Source: Echinicola pacifica DSM 19836 (lineage in GTDB: Bacteria; Bacteroidota; Bacteroidia; Cytophagales; Cyclobacteriaceae). From it: a DNA stretch of 64,000 nucleotides. Within the stretch, counting starts at the first letter, position 1. Each line of letters starts with the position of its first letter. Below are positions 51,398 to 60,208 of the stretch, piece by piece. The stretch covers positions 62,001-126,000 of the forward strand of contig NZ_KB890760.1 in NCBI RefSeq assembly GCF_000373245.1, given 5' to 3'. The notes under the pieces were generated by a model. That model did no database searches, was not told where the DNA came from, and saw nothing but the letters and a program-made list of their open reading frames with translations. The translations under genes and the position numbers were made by a program.

Positions 51398-54001
51398 TTG
51401 GCTGGTATTGTTTTTGTAAAAAAGTTTGTGGAAATTCAGATCATTGTGAAAAAGAAGGAAAATACACATAAGGCTCGGAAAAAGGTAATTATTGGCTTTT
51501 TATTGGCCATTTTTTTGGTGCTCAGCGTCAGCGGAATTACGTATTTCAGTATCAATAAACTGCTCAATACAGTGGAGACACTTTCTGAGCCCAGTGATCG
51601 GATGCACCAGCTAAATGCCCTGCTAGCGGATGTTTATCAATTGGATAAGGTCAAGGGCAATTTTGAAACTAGGAATGATACCACCGTCACAGAGAATTAC
51701 CTGGATCATATCGAAAAAAGGTTGAATTACCTCGAGCAATACGCCAATGATACAGTGGAGCAAAACCATCTCAAGCAGATCAATTATAATATCAATGAGT
51801 TAGTAGTCGTTTATAATGGTCTGCGGGAGGTGAAGCAAAACTTGCTCAATAGGAACTTTAGCCGTGAAGCACTGAAGAACCTCGAGACAAAAATAAAGCG
51901 GCAGGAAGAAATCAACCGCCTCCAAAACCTTGGGAGAATACGGTTTGATCATAAAATACGAAGAACCAATCGTGGTGAAGAGGATGGGGCCAATAGGAAG
52001 GGTGGCCAAGGGGAAGAATATAGAAACGGTAGCTTGATGACTTCCGCCGAGATGGAGAACCTAAAGGATATGTTTAAGCAATTTCGCCCAAAGCAATCCT
52101 CTGACACTCTTAGTACCACTCCGATCAACGCTTCGGATTCTATCCTATACACGGTGAAGCAATTTTTGATTGATATCAACTACCAGGAGCAACACCTAAG
52201 GTCCAGCCTTGCCGAACTCGAAAAGGAACTGAATGCCAAAAACAGGGCTTTGATCGAGGATACGCAGACGGTTATTTCCAGCCTTCAATATGATGCCTTG
52301 GCGGAAGTGAAGCAGAAAAACGACTCCTTATACGACCTTGCTTTTGATGTGTCTGTACTCCTTGGAGTCTTGATTTTTATTGGAATTATTGGTTCTTCTG
52401 CCTTCATCTACTCCATTCTGGTCGAGATCAATAAGGATGAAAATTACCGCTACGAGTTGGAGAAAGCAAAGGAGAAGTCTGATAAACTGGCCAGGGCCAA
52501 GCAGAACTTCTTGGCAAATATGAGCCATGAGATTCGTAATCCTCTTCATGCCATCCAAGGATATAATGATGCCATTCGCAAGACCTCAATGTCCAAAGAC
52601 CAGACGGACTATGTCAATATGGTGGGTTTTGCAGCGGATACCCTTTCGGGAATTGTAAATGATATTCTCGATCTAAGCAAGCTGGAAGCAGGTAAAATCA
52701 CCATAGAAAAAGAACCCTTTGATCCAGAGAAGTTGTTTATGGCGATCAAAAATTCCTTTGAGCTGAAAGCGAAAGAAAAACAACTTAATTTCATCTGGGA
52801 TATTGATCTTCCTAAAGATAAATGGCTGTCTGGGGATGAGCTTAGAATACGACAAATTCTAAATAACCTAGTCAGTAATGCGCTCAAATTTACTGAAGAG
52901 GGCTTCGTTCGAGTGAATATTAATTACCAAAAGAACTACCTTAATGTCTCTGTGGAGGATACCGGGATTGGTATGACGGAGGAGTTTAAGGAAAATATTT
53001 TTAAGGAGTTTAACCAGGGAGATGATTCCATCAACCGGAAATACGGGGGCACTGGCCTAGGTCTGGCAATTGTAAAAAGGATGCTGGACTTGCAGAAAGG
53101 AAAAATAGAACTGCTTAGCACCTTAGGACATGGAACCACTTTTAAAATTAAAATACCAGTTGATCTAGTCGCGCCGGCCGTATTGGAAAATCAGCCAGTG
53201 GATAATTATTACAGCCTTGATGGGCTGAATGTATTACTGGTGGACGACGATCCTGTAGGCCTTAAGTTTGCCAAACTGCTCCTGGAGAGTAATGGTGCCA
53301 AGGTATATCATTATTTGGGCGGTACGCAGTTTAGAGATCAGTTCAAAGAGGTCGATCTGGACCTGGCATTATTGGATATCCAGATGCCGGATGTGACTGG
53401 ATATGATGCCCTGCGCATCATCCGATCAAATAACAAATATGCAGGCTTACCTGCGATGGCGATCACTGCTAATGTCTTTGCCAAGGAAAAAGATAAGCTT
53501 TCCGATGCTGGTTTTGATTCTATCGTGCTGAAACCTTTTAAGGAGGCAGATCTTTTGACTAAGATCGGGGAGGCGCTGAATCTCGAAGCTAAGACTATTA
53601 GGGTCTCTGAGATCGCAGAGTCTGTGCCCAGCCAAACCGCAGAAATCACCACTCATGGCTATTCGGTGGAAGATATAAAGAAATTCTGCATGGATGACAC
53701 CGATATGATGCATGAGGTGCTGATTGATTTTTGCTCCACGACCAGTGCGGATTTGGTGTTGCTGGATCAGTATGCGCATGAGGAGAAATGGGATAAGGTC
53801 CTAGCTATAGCTCATCAGCTGGGGTCTCGGCTGGGTCAAATGAAGATCAAGAGTGCGACCATGGCGCGTGGCTTGGAATACGACCTGAAAGAGGGAAATA
53901 CCAGCCATGCATCCACCATGGTAGATCAGATAAAAGTGGAGACCCTGCAAGTCATAGATCAGATTCTCACGGACTTTAATCTCCTTTCAAAAGTCCTTTA
54001 G
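51398..54001 (+). CDS. Hybrid histidine kinase: HisKA-HATPase-REC-HPt
   Basis: 867 residues. The frame opens at a TTG; no ATG occurs before residue 69, so the start is uncertain (GTG at 51428 or 51446 also possible). Membrane helices about 30-50 and 318-342 flank a periplasmic coiled-coil sensor region with a Lys/Arg/Gln-rich insert (190-235). HisKA follows (NMSHEIRNPLH, His 377), then HATPase_c, a receiver (LLVDDDPVGL ... LLDIQMPD), and an HPt domain with His 806 (AIAHQLGS). It forms a full phosphorelay chain in one protein. It converges on a sigma-54 response regulator, a likely output. Confidence 0.92.
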   Translation: MAGIVFVKKFVEIQIIVKKKENTHKARKKVIIGFLLAIFLVLSVSGITYFSINKLLNTVETLSEPSDRMHQLNALLADVYQLDKVKGNFETRNDTTVTENYLDHIEKRLNYLEQYANDTVEQNHLKQINYNINELVVVYNGLREVKQNLLNRNFSREALKNLETKIKRQEEINRLQNLGRIRFDHKIRRTNRGEEDGANRKGGQGEEYRNGSLMTSAEMENLKDMFKQFRPKQSSDTLSTTPINASDSILYTVKQFLIDINYQEQHLRSSLAELEKELNAKNRALIEDTQTVISSLQYDALAEVKQKNDSLYDLAFDVSVLLGVLIFIGIIGSSAFIYSILVEINKDENYRYELEKAKEKSDKLARAKQNFLANMSHEIRNPLHAIQGYNDAIRKTSMSKDQTDYVNMVGFAADTLSGIVNDILDLSKLEAGKITIEKEPFDPEKLFMAIKNSFELKAKEKQLNFIWDIDLPKDKWLSGDELRIRQILNNLVSNALKFTEEGFVRVNINYQKNYLNVSVEDTGIGMTEEFKENIFKEFNQGDDSINRKYGGTGLGLAIVKRMLDLQKGKIELLSTLGHGTTFKIKIPVDLVAPAVLENQPVDNYYSLDGLNVLLVDDDPVGLKFAKLLLESNGAKVYHYLGGTQFRDQFKEVDLDLALLDIQMPDVTGYDALRIIRSNNKYAGLPAMAITANVFAKEKDKLSDAGFDSIVLKPFKEADLLTKIGEALNLEAKTIRVSEIAESVPSQTAEITTHGYSVEDIKKFCMDDTDMMHEVLIDFCSTTSADLVLLDQYAHEEKWDKVLAIAHQLGSRLGQMKIKSATMARGLEYDLKEGNTSHASTMVDQIKVETLQVIDQILTDFNLLSKVL

Positions 54002-54061
54002 CAAACAATACCTTGGCTGTCCCGGGATGGTCGATTTTTCTTGTTTTCAGATATAGACACA

Positions 54062-54104
54062 AAAAAAATACTGCGGAGCAATTCCCGCAGTATTTTATGT
54101 TTTT
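54062..54104. terminator. Shared terminator between kinase and response regulator
   Basis: AAAATACTGCGG, 8-base loop, CCGCAGTATTTT with A/T flanks on both sides. It separates stops at 54001 (+) and 54120 (-) and should act on both strands. Confidence 0.87.
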
Positions 54105-54119
54105 TATAGGAGAGTGAGT

Positions 54120-55517
54120 TTATTCTATCCCGTACTTTTCGATTTTATTATATAAGGTCTTCCGATCTATATTCAGGATTTTTGCAGCCTTGGATTTGTT
54201 ATGCTTTACCTCCGAAAGCGTCTTGATGATCATCGCTTTCTCCTGGACCTCAAATGAGGACTTGAGGTCATTGGTGCTGCTGTTTTGCGCACTGCTATTC
54301 TCTGGGAGCATGAGGTCCACTGGCAAGGCTTCCCTTTGGATATACTCTTCGGTGGTCAGTAGCACGGCTCTTTTGATGATGTTTTTAAGCTCCCGAAGGT
54401 TTCCCGGCCAGCTATAGGTCTTGAATATTTCCTTTACCTCCTCGCTAAATCCTAGGATGTCTTTGCCCAGAGAAGCATTGGCATGCTGGAGGAAGATATC
54501 TGCATAGTGAAAGAGGTCCGTTCCCCGCTCTCTCAATGGGGTGGATTTAAGGCTAAATTCATTCAGTCTATGATATAAATCCTCTCTAAATTCCCCCGTT
54601 TTGGCGACATTTGAGAGGTCTTCATTGGTGGCGACTATGATTCTAACATCCACAGGGATGTCCTTGGTGCCGCCTATTTTTTTGATTTTACGCTCTTGAA
54701 TGGCCCTGAGGAGCTTGATTTGGACCTCATAGCTCAGGTTTCCGATCTCATCCAGGAAAATTGTCCCGCCATTAGCCATTTCGAAGTGACCTGTCTTATT
54801 TTCTAATGCTCCGGTAAAAGCCCCCTTGACATGTCCAAAGAGTTCACTTCCGGCAAGCTCCTTTGAGAGGGCTCCACAGTCAATGGCGACAAAAGGACCT
54901 TTGGCTCGACTGGATTTTTGATGGATTCTTTTGGAGATAAACTCCTTTCCAGTTCCACTTTCTCCGAGGACCACCACACTCATTTCTGTGGGAGCCACGA
55001 GGGATATATATTGTTCTAGTTGTAAGGATTCAGGACTTTTGCCCACCACATATTCGCTGGTTTCCTGCATCTGCTTGCGCGGGGTGGAGGAGGCAGAAGA
55101 AGTGCTGCTGCTGTTTTCACTGTTGGAGGCCGCATTCATAGGCCGCTGAGCAGGGCTTTTTAGTGCTTCTTTTACCGTGGCGAGCAGTTCATCAGGATTT
55201 ACGGGCTTCGTGATATATTCTATTGCACCCAGTTTCATGGAACGAACAGCAGTACGTATATCAGAATAGTTGGTGATTAGGATGACGCGGGTATTGCTGG
55301 ATCTATCCACCACCCTCTCCAATACTTCCATCCCGGTACCATCAGGAAGACGGTAATCTGTAATCACTAAATCATATTCTACTTTTTCCATTAATAGAAA
55401 AGCCTCAGCAATCTTGGCAGTTTTATCCACCTCATAACTGTGTTTTTCCAGGAAATTCTTTATGATCTTCGAATAGGTTAGATCATCCTCTATAAGAAGT
55501 ATCTTTGCGTTTGCCAT
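54120..55517 (-). CDS. Sigma-54-dependent response regulator (NtrC family)
   Basis: 465 residues. Receiver (LIEDDLTYSK, phospho-Asp in LVITDYRLPDG, Lys in YITKPVNP), a Ser-rich linker (about 130-150), an AAA+ domain with Walker A GESGTGKEF, the sigma-54 contact loop GAFTGA, GGTIFLDEIGNL and the arginine fingers (NEFSLKSTPLRERG), and a C-terminal Fis-type helix-turn-helix (NKSKAAKILNIDRKTLYNKI). It should activate RpoN promoters after phosphorylation. The convergent hybrid kinase at 51.4-54.0 kb is the likely phosphodonor through its HPt. Confidence 0.95.
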   Translation of the reverse strand: MANAKILLIEDDLTYSKIIKNFLEKHSYEVDKTAKIAEAFLLMEKVEYDLVITDYRLPDGTGMEVLERVVDRSSNTRVILITNYSDIRTAVRSMKLGAIEYITKPVNPDELLATVKEALKSPAQRPMNAASNSENSSSTSSASSTPRKQMQETSEYVVGKSPESLQLEQYISLVAPTEMSVVVLGESGTGKEFISKRIHQKSSRAKGPFVAIDCGALSKELAGSELFGHVKGAFTGALENKTGHFEMANGGTIFLDEIGNLSYEVQIKLLRAIQERKIKKIGGTKDIPVDVRIIVATNEDLSNVAKTGEFREDLYHRLNEFSLKSTPLRERGTDLFHYADIFLQHANASLGKDILGFSEEVKEIFKTYSWPGNLRELKNIIKRAVLLTTEEYIQREALPVDLMLPENSSAQNSSTNDLKSSFEVQEKAMIIKTLSEVKHNKSKAAKILNIDRKTLYNKIEKYGIE

Positions 55518-56322
55518 AGGGATATTTTAATAAGGGTACCTCAAAGCCGAAACTGTGCCATTTTTTGACTTACCGATGCTGATGATTGGTTTTATGCCGT
55601 AATGTACTAGTTCACTGGTGATAACTTTAGGGTAAAATAAAAACGTTGGTGTTACTCCCTGCTAAAATAACTATTATTTTTGTAAGCTTAACACAATAAA
55701 ATACGTGAATTTTGCAAATTCGATTATAGTTGCTTATACGTTTTGATTATTGCAGTTTGAATGATCTAAAGTGATTTTGGTTTTTAGTACCGAGATTTGT
55801 TTAATTTTACCTCGTAGAACAAAATAACTTTCCTCCTTACTTTTTAGCCAATAGACCCTCATTGTCCCCTGGAAGTTGGGTTCTATCTTTAATTCTTATA
55901 ATAGAACAATTGATTTCGCCCCGTAAGGAAGCTTATTTTTAGCCAGCCACCAGGCTCTCATTCCTGGGATTAATAAAGTACAAGAAATAGGAGGGAGGGG
56001 AAAGTAAAGATTTTAGCTTGATGACCGATGCAGGTCATATTCACTTTTCAGTAGGATGCCCATTTATAAAAATGTTTTTCATGATCGCTTAATATTGCCA
56101 TGGCGAATAGATTTAATTGATCGCTTCGATTCTGAAGACAATACGCTATTCATGAAAGCAAATGGACGGCGAGTAGAATAAATTTGCTGCGAAGCAGCAG
56201 TCAATAATGTGGAAAAGTAATGGTAAGTATCCTTAAGCCCGGCGGATAGAAGGGGCAGTTGCCTATAAATCATAGCGGCTGACCTGGGATTTGGAGGCCT
56301 ATTGATCGAAGGTCAGAGCCAT
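55518..56322. other. Long intergenic region
   Basis: About 800 AT-rich bases. A plus-strand TATTTTTG (55675-55682) fits the Bacteroidota -7 element with no gene shortly after it. A 41-codon plus-strand ORF (56056-56181) lies within. I saw no tRNA, terminator or clear relic. The minus-strand ORF at 56079-56273 shows no coding character. Confidence 0.45.
56056..56181 (+). CDS. Possible 41-residue peptide
   Basis: ATG ORF of 41 codons (MPIYKNVFHDRLILPW ... KANGRRVE), mixed polar/aromatic composition that looks more protein-like than its surroundings, no signal or helix. No homology is recognised. Very tentative. Confidence 0.2.
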   Translation: MPIYKNVFHDRLILPWRIDLIDRFDSEDNTLFMKANGRRVE

Positions 56323-56685
56323 TTAGGGCAAGGCCATTTCTGTAGGGATATTATTATAATAAGGAATTAACTTTCCCTCGCTGGAGAATTTAGCTCGAAT
56401 GATAAAATTTTCCTCATCCTCAAAAGTGAGATCATAAACAGTGTCCTGATTTTGAGTGACCTCATTGGCTTCCACCAATTCTAATTGTGAAAAAACCTCA
56501 TTGGAAGAGATAGCGTTAATGATGGGTTTTGGAAGGGTGGTTTTTTCAACGGGTCTGGTAATGACGACGGCGTTGACGGCGGTGGCGTGACTGGCCTTAT
56601 TAGTTGGCGAAATTTCGCTATTGGGGGATGAACAAGCTATAAGAGCTGCCAACGCAAGGAAAGATATATAGATGCGGATTTTCAT
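56323..56685 (-). CDS. Small lipoprotein, possible PepSY-like fold
   Basis: 120 residues. Signal with lipobox ALIACSS (Cys about 18). The mature part has TTLPKPIINAISSNEVFSQL and VYDLTFEDEENFIIRAKFSS followed by EGKLIPY, a helix-then-two-strands layout reminiscent of the PepSY-like small exported proteins of Bacteroidota. That is a weak likeness by pattern only. Single gene. It diverges from murI across 385 bases. Likely periplasmic and lipid-anchored. Confidence 0.7.
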   Translation of the reverse strand: MKIRIYISFLALAALIACSSPNSEISPTNKASHATAVNAVVITRPVEKTTLPKPIINAISSNEVFSQLELVEANEVTQNQDTVYDLTFEDEENFIIRAKFSSEGKLIPYYNNIPTEMALP

Positions 56686-56842
56686 GGCAATTGGGATTTG
56701 GTGATAAGATTAATGTCGAGTGATACTCTGTCAATAAGTCTGGTGACCAGAAAGAATACTAAAACTAGACCAAATGCTTAATATGGCTTCTAAAGGCCTG
56801 AGTGGCAGTTGGAAGGTGATAAACTGTTAATTTTCTGAGGCA

Positions 56843-56864
56843 ATATTCCACAGGTTGTGGATAG
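56843..56864. other. Inverted DnaA-box-like pair
   Basis: CCACA, GGT, TGTGG within TATTCCACA...TGTGGATAG: the right half differs from the reverse DnaA box (TGTGGATAA) at one base. An AT-rich tract lies at about 56890-56980. Two imperfect boxes are too few to call an origin. Confidence 0.25.
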
Positions 56865-56984
56865 TTGGAAGGTGTTGGTATTCAGGTGGATGTGAGTAAT
56901 TATTTCTAAGATACACTTTTTTGTTAGAAAACCGGATTTTATTATATTTGGTTAATTAATTAAATCTGTAACTCTTTGCTTGCA

Positions 56985-57024
56985 AAAATTCCCCTGGGCA
57001 CGTGCGCTCAGGGGATAATTTTTG
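56985..57024. terminator. Terminator-like hairpin before murI
   Basis: CCCCTG, 12-base loop, CAGGGG, with AAAATT and ATAATTTTT flanks. No gene ends just before it on either strand, so it may be a regulatory hairpin or the end of an unseen RNA. Confidence 0.4.
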
Positions 57025-57026
57025 AG

Positions 57027-57034
57027 TAGTTTTG
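57027..57034 (+). promoter_or_regulatory. Bacteroidota -7 element for murI
   Basis: TAGTTTTG fits TAnnTTTG, 36 bases before the murI ATG. Confidence 0.4.
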
Positions 57035-57070
57035 CATGGATATAAAGGATCCTAGACAGACTTTTCCTAT

Positions 57071-57877
57071 ATGCAAGCACATTCACCCATAGGTATTTTC
57101 GATAGCGGAATCGGAGGGCTCACCGTTGCCAGAGCCATCAAAAATCAATTGCCAAATGAGCAATTAATATATTTTGGGGATACTGCTCACCTGCCTTATG
57201 GAGACAAGAGTACCGCCTCTATCCAGGCCTATGCCGTCAAAATAGCTGATGTGCTGCTAAAAGCTGACTGCAAAATCATAGTGATCGCCTGTAATTCCGC
57301 TTCCACTGCAGCCTATGAGCTAGTCAAAGCTTATGTGGCTAGCCGAGCCGTGGTTTTTGATGTGATAGAGCCTGTCGTAAAATATGTCGATGAGGCCTTT
57401 CAGAACAAGAAAGTGGGCTTGATCGGTACCAAGCAGACGGTAAACTCGGGTGTGTATCGTCAGAAGATTGAAGCATTGAATAGATCAGGGAAGTTTTCTG
57501 CCTTAGCCACGCCTTTACTGGCCCCGATGGTGGAGGAGGGATTTCATAATAATCAAATCAGCCAGGCAATTATTGAGACTTACCTGGAAGCGGAGGAACT
57601 GCAGGGGATAGAGGCCTTGATTTTGGGTTGCACCCATTATCCTTTGATCAAGCCACAGATCGATCAGTATTATAAGGAATCGGTAGAGATTATAGACAGT
57701 TCCGAATTACTGGCCAAGGCGGTCAGGGAATATTTGGAGAGTGCAGCCTTATTAAATACGGGGGAGAAGGGAAAAGATCGCTTTTTGGTATCGGATTATA
57801 CCGCCTCTTTTGAGCATACCACCAATTTATTTTTTGGTAAGGAGGTAAGCTTAGAGAAATACCCGCTATGGGAATAG
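57071..57877 (+). CDS. murI: Glutamate racemase
   Basis: 268 residues. GIFDSGIGGLTVARAI (Asp/Ser of the active site, from residue 8), FGDTAHLPYG, catalytic Cys in VIACNSAST (about 75) and second Cys in LILGCTHYPL (about 186). It makes D-glutamate for peptidoglycan from L-glutamate without a cofactor. Monocistronic. A promoter-like motif and a hairpin lie upstream. No clear terminator follows. Confidence 0.97.
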   Translation: MQAHSPIGIFDSGIGGLTVARAIKNQLPNEQLIYFGDTAHLPYGDKSTASIQAYAVKIADVLLKADCKIIVIACNSASTAAYELVKAYVASRAVVFDVIEPVVKYVDEAFQNKKVGLIGTKQTVNSGVYRQKIEALNRSGKFSALATPLLAPMVEEGFHNNQISQAIIETYLEAEELQGIEALILGCTHYPLIKPQIDQYYKESVEIIDSSELLAKAVREYLESAALLNTGEKGKDRFLVSDYTASFEHTTNLFFGKEVSLEKYPLWE

Positions 57878-58165
57878 GCCTCTGCTACGTTGAATTCAGG
57901 AATGAAGGAGTAATCCGCTGGAGTTTTTAAGGGGTATAGGTATAAAAGTGTTTCTTTTTACCCAATTGGTTTTGAATGCTTTGCCCGCAAAATCTCAGGT
58001 GCTGGGGACCTACTTTGGATTTTTATTTTTAATTGAAAAAGCTGCTAATACGCATTATATAAGGTTTTTAGAGGTTTTTTCGGCTTACAATTTTGTGAGG
58101 CGGGTAAAATTTTAGGCTTTACGGAATTTTTATAGCGTGAATCCAGTTATTAAAGCTCCCATTGG
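57878..58165. other. Intergenic region before purF
   Basis: About 290 bases with no ORF of coding character; the promoter of the PurF-like gene occupies its end. Nothing else seen. Confidence 0.45.
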
Positions 58166-58199
58166 TTTGGGATAAAGTTATAAAAAAGGTTTAACTTTG
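58166..58199 (+). promoter_or_regulatory. Promoter of the PurF-like gene (TTTG / TAACTTTG)
   Basis: TTTG at 58166-58169 and TAACTTTG at 58192-58199, spaced 22 bases, close to the Bacteroidota -33/-7 layout; the ATG is 29 bases further. Confidence 0.5.
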
Positions 58200-58228
58200 T
58201 GGCTTAATTTACTACTTGCTAATACCCG

Positions 58229-60112
58229 ATGAGTGAACAAATAAAACACGAATGCGGTATCGCCATGATAAGGCTCCGCAAACCACTTCAATACTATATT
58301 GATAAATATGGTACACCTCTGTATGCTGCCAATCGTCTATACGTTCTGATGCAAAAGCAGATCAACAGAGGACAGGATGGAGCCGGTATTGCCAATATTA
58401 AAATCAATAGTAAACCAGGTACCCGTTATATAAGCAGGTACCGTTCGGTGGATCCCCAAGCTGTAAATTTTATTTTCAATAAAGTAGCCAAGAAGTATAA
58501 AAAGGCTAAAAAAGGCGGTGGAGATGATGGCATGAACGATGCCGAATGGATTAAGGATAATATTGCTTTCTCTGGTGAAGTATGGCTGGGACACCTCAGA
58601 TATGGTACTCACGGGGAAAATAGCATAGAAACTTGTCACCCTTTTCTCCGTCAGAATAACTGGAGAAGCCGTAACCTAGTGATGGCCGGCAACTTCAATA
58701 TGACCAATGTGGAGGAGCTTTTCAGTAAGCTGGTAGAGCTAGGGCAGCATCCTAAAGAGAAAACCGATACTGTAACCGTAATGGAGAAAATCGGTCATTT
58801 TGTGGATGAGGAAAATCAAAGGATTTTTGACAAATATAAAGACGAATATAGTAATCATGAGATCACAGAGGTAATCGAAAGAGAACTGGACGTGGCTAGA
58901 ATACTAAGACGTTCCTGCAGAGATTTTGACGGTGGATATACCATGGCCGGCATCATAGGAAATGGAGCTAGTTTTGTGGTAAGAGATCCTTCTGGAATTC
59001 GCCCCGCTTACTACTACGCAGACGATGAGATCGTAGTAGTGGCTTCCGAAAAGCCTGCAATTAAATCAGCTTTCAATATTGATTATAACTCCATCAAGGA
59101 GATCAACCCAGGACACGCTTTGATCATAAATAAGGATGGATCTTTTGGGGAGCATGAAATTCTTCCTGCTTTAGAAAAGAAATCCTGCTCCTTTGAGCGT
59201 ATTTATTTTTCCCGAGGAACAGATCCTGATATTTATAGAGAGCGAAAGAAATTAGGAAAGGCTTTAATCCCCCAAATCCTCAAAGCCATTGATTTTGATC
59301 TTAAAAACACGGTGTTTTCTTACATCCCCAATACTGCGGAAACCGCATTTTTGGGCTTGATCGAAGGCTTGGAGGATTATCTTAGTGCCAAGAGAAGAGA
59401 GATTCTGCTCGAAGGTAAGCCTCATCTGGAGAATATTGAGGACCTGCTGAACTTCCGGCCTCGTGTCGAGAAGCTGGTAAATAAGGATGTGAAACTGCGG
59501 ACTTTTATCACCAATGATAATGACCGCGACGTCATGGTGGCCAACGTTTATGATACGACTTACGAGGTGATCAAGTCGGGAGTGGATACCATCGTGGTGC
59601 TGGATGACAGCATTGTAAGGGGAACTACCCTGGAGAAAAGTATATTGACCACTCTGGATAAGCTAAATCCTAAACGAATAATCGTGGTGTCTTCTGCTCC
59701 GCAGATCAGGTACCCGGATTGTTATGGGATTGATATGTCTAAGATGAAGGAGTTTGTTGCTTTTAGGGCTGCTTTAGCCTTGATAGAGGAGAGCGGTCAG
59801 CAGTATATCCTGGATGAGGTGTATGAGAAATGTGTAGCTTCCCCTGATTCTCGAGAGAATTTCGTGAAGGATGTTTACAGTAAATTCGAACCTCAGGAAA
59901 TTTCAGATAAAATCGCCCAAATCATCACTTCCCAGCAGGTGAATGCAGAGGTAAAGGTAATCTATCAGACGGTAGAAAACCTGAACAAAGCTTGTCCTGA
60001 GCATCTGGGAGACTGGTACTTTACCGGTGATTTCCCAACTCCTGGAGGGATGAGAGTAGTGAATAAGTCCTTTGTCAACTTCATGGAGGGCAAAGTGATC
60101 CGAGCATATTAA
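58229..60112 (+). CDS. purF: Long PurF-like amidophosphoribosyltransferase
   Basis: 627 residues against about 465-510 for usual PurF. A class II glutaminase domain begins at Cys 9 (KHECGIAMIRL), so processing of an 8-residue leader is expected. LGHLRYGTHGENS and AGNFNMTNVEEL belong to it. An extra, Lys/Gly-rich insert sits at about 88-105 (KVAKKYKKAKKGGGDDG). The phosphoribosyltransferase domain has the PRPP loop VVLDDSIVRGTTLEKS. It makes phosphoribosylamine, the first step of purine synthesis. The long form is known as a second PurF in Bacteroidota, so a normal-length paralog may exist elsewhere. Confidence 0.88.
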   Translation: MSEQIKHECGIAMIRLRKPLQYYIDKYGTPLYAANRLYVLMQKQINRGQDGAGIANIKINSKPGTRYISRYRSVDPQAVNFIFNKVAKKYKKAKKGGGDDGMNDAEWIKDNIAFSGEVWLGHLRYGTHGENSIETCHPFLRQNNWRSRNLVMAGNFNMTNVEELFSKLVELGQHPKEKTDTVTVMEKIGHFVDEENQRIFDKYKDEYSNHEITEVIERELDVARILRRSCRDFDGGYTMAGIIGNGASFVVRDPSGIRPAYYYADDEIVVVASEKPAIKSAFNIDYNSIKEINPGHALIINKDGSFGEHEILPALEKKSCSFERIYFSRGTDPDIYRERKKLGKALIPQILKAIDFDLKNTVFSYIPNTAETAFLGLIEGLEDYLSAKRREILLEGKPHLENIEDLLNFRPRVEKLVNKDVKLRTFITNDNDRDVMVANVYDTTYEVIKSGVDTIVVLDDSIVRGTTLEKSILTTLDKLNPKRIIVVSSAPQIRYPDCYGIDMSKMKEFVAFRAALALIEESGQQYILDEVYEKCVASPDSRENFVKDVYSKFEPQEISDKIAQIITSQQVNAEVKVIYQTVENLNKACPEHLGDWYFTGDFPTPGGMRVVNKSFVNFMEGKVIRAY

Positions 60113-60133
60113 GGATATTAATTCTATATTTTA

Positions 60134-60163
60134 TAAAAGGCCATTTTTACAATGGCCTTTTTG
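60134..60163 (+). terminator. Terminator after the PurF-like gene
   Basis: AAAAGGCCAT, 7-base loop, ATGGCCTTTTT. It also shows that the open frame from 60152 is not the true start of the next gene. Confidence 0.88.
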
Positions 60164-60208
60164 TATTTTAGCAGTCATTGGTTTTTTTACCCTAAAATTT
60201 TAATAAAG

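Noticed and set aside
56079-56273. 64-residue minus-strand ORF
   Set aside because: No signal, domain or operon context; the composition looks random.
60152-60208. N-terminal extension of the M42 peptidase
   Set aside because: It starts within the terminator of the PurF-like gene.
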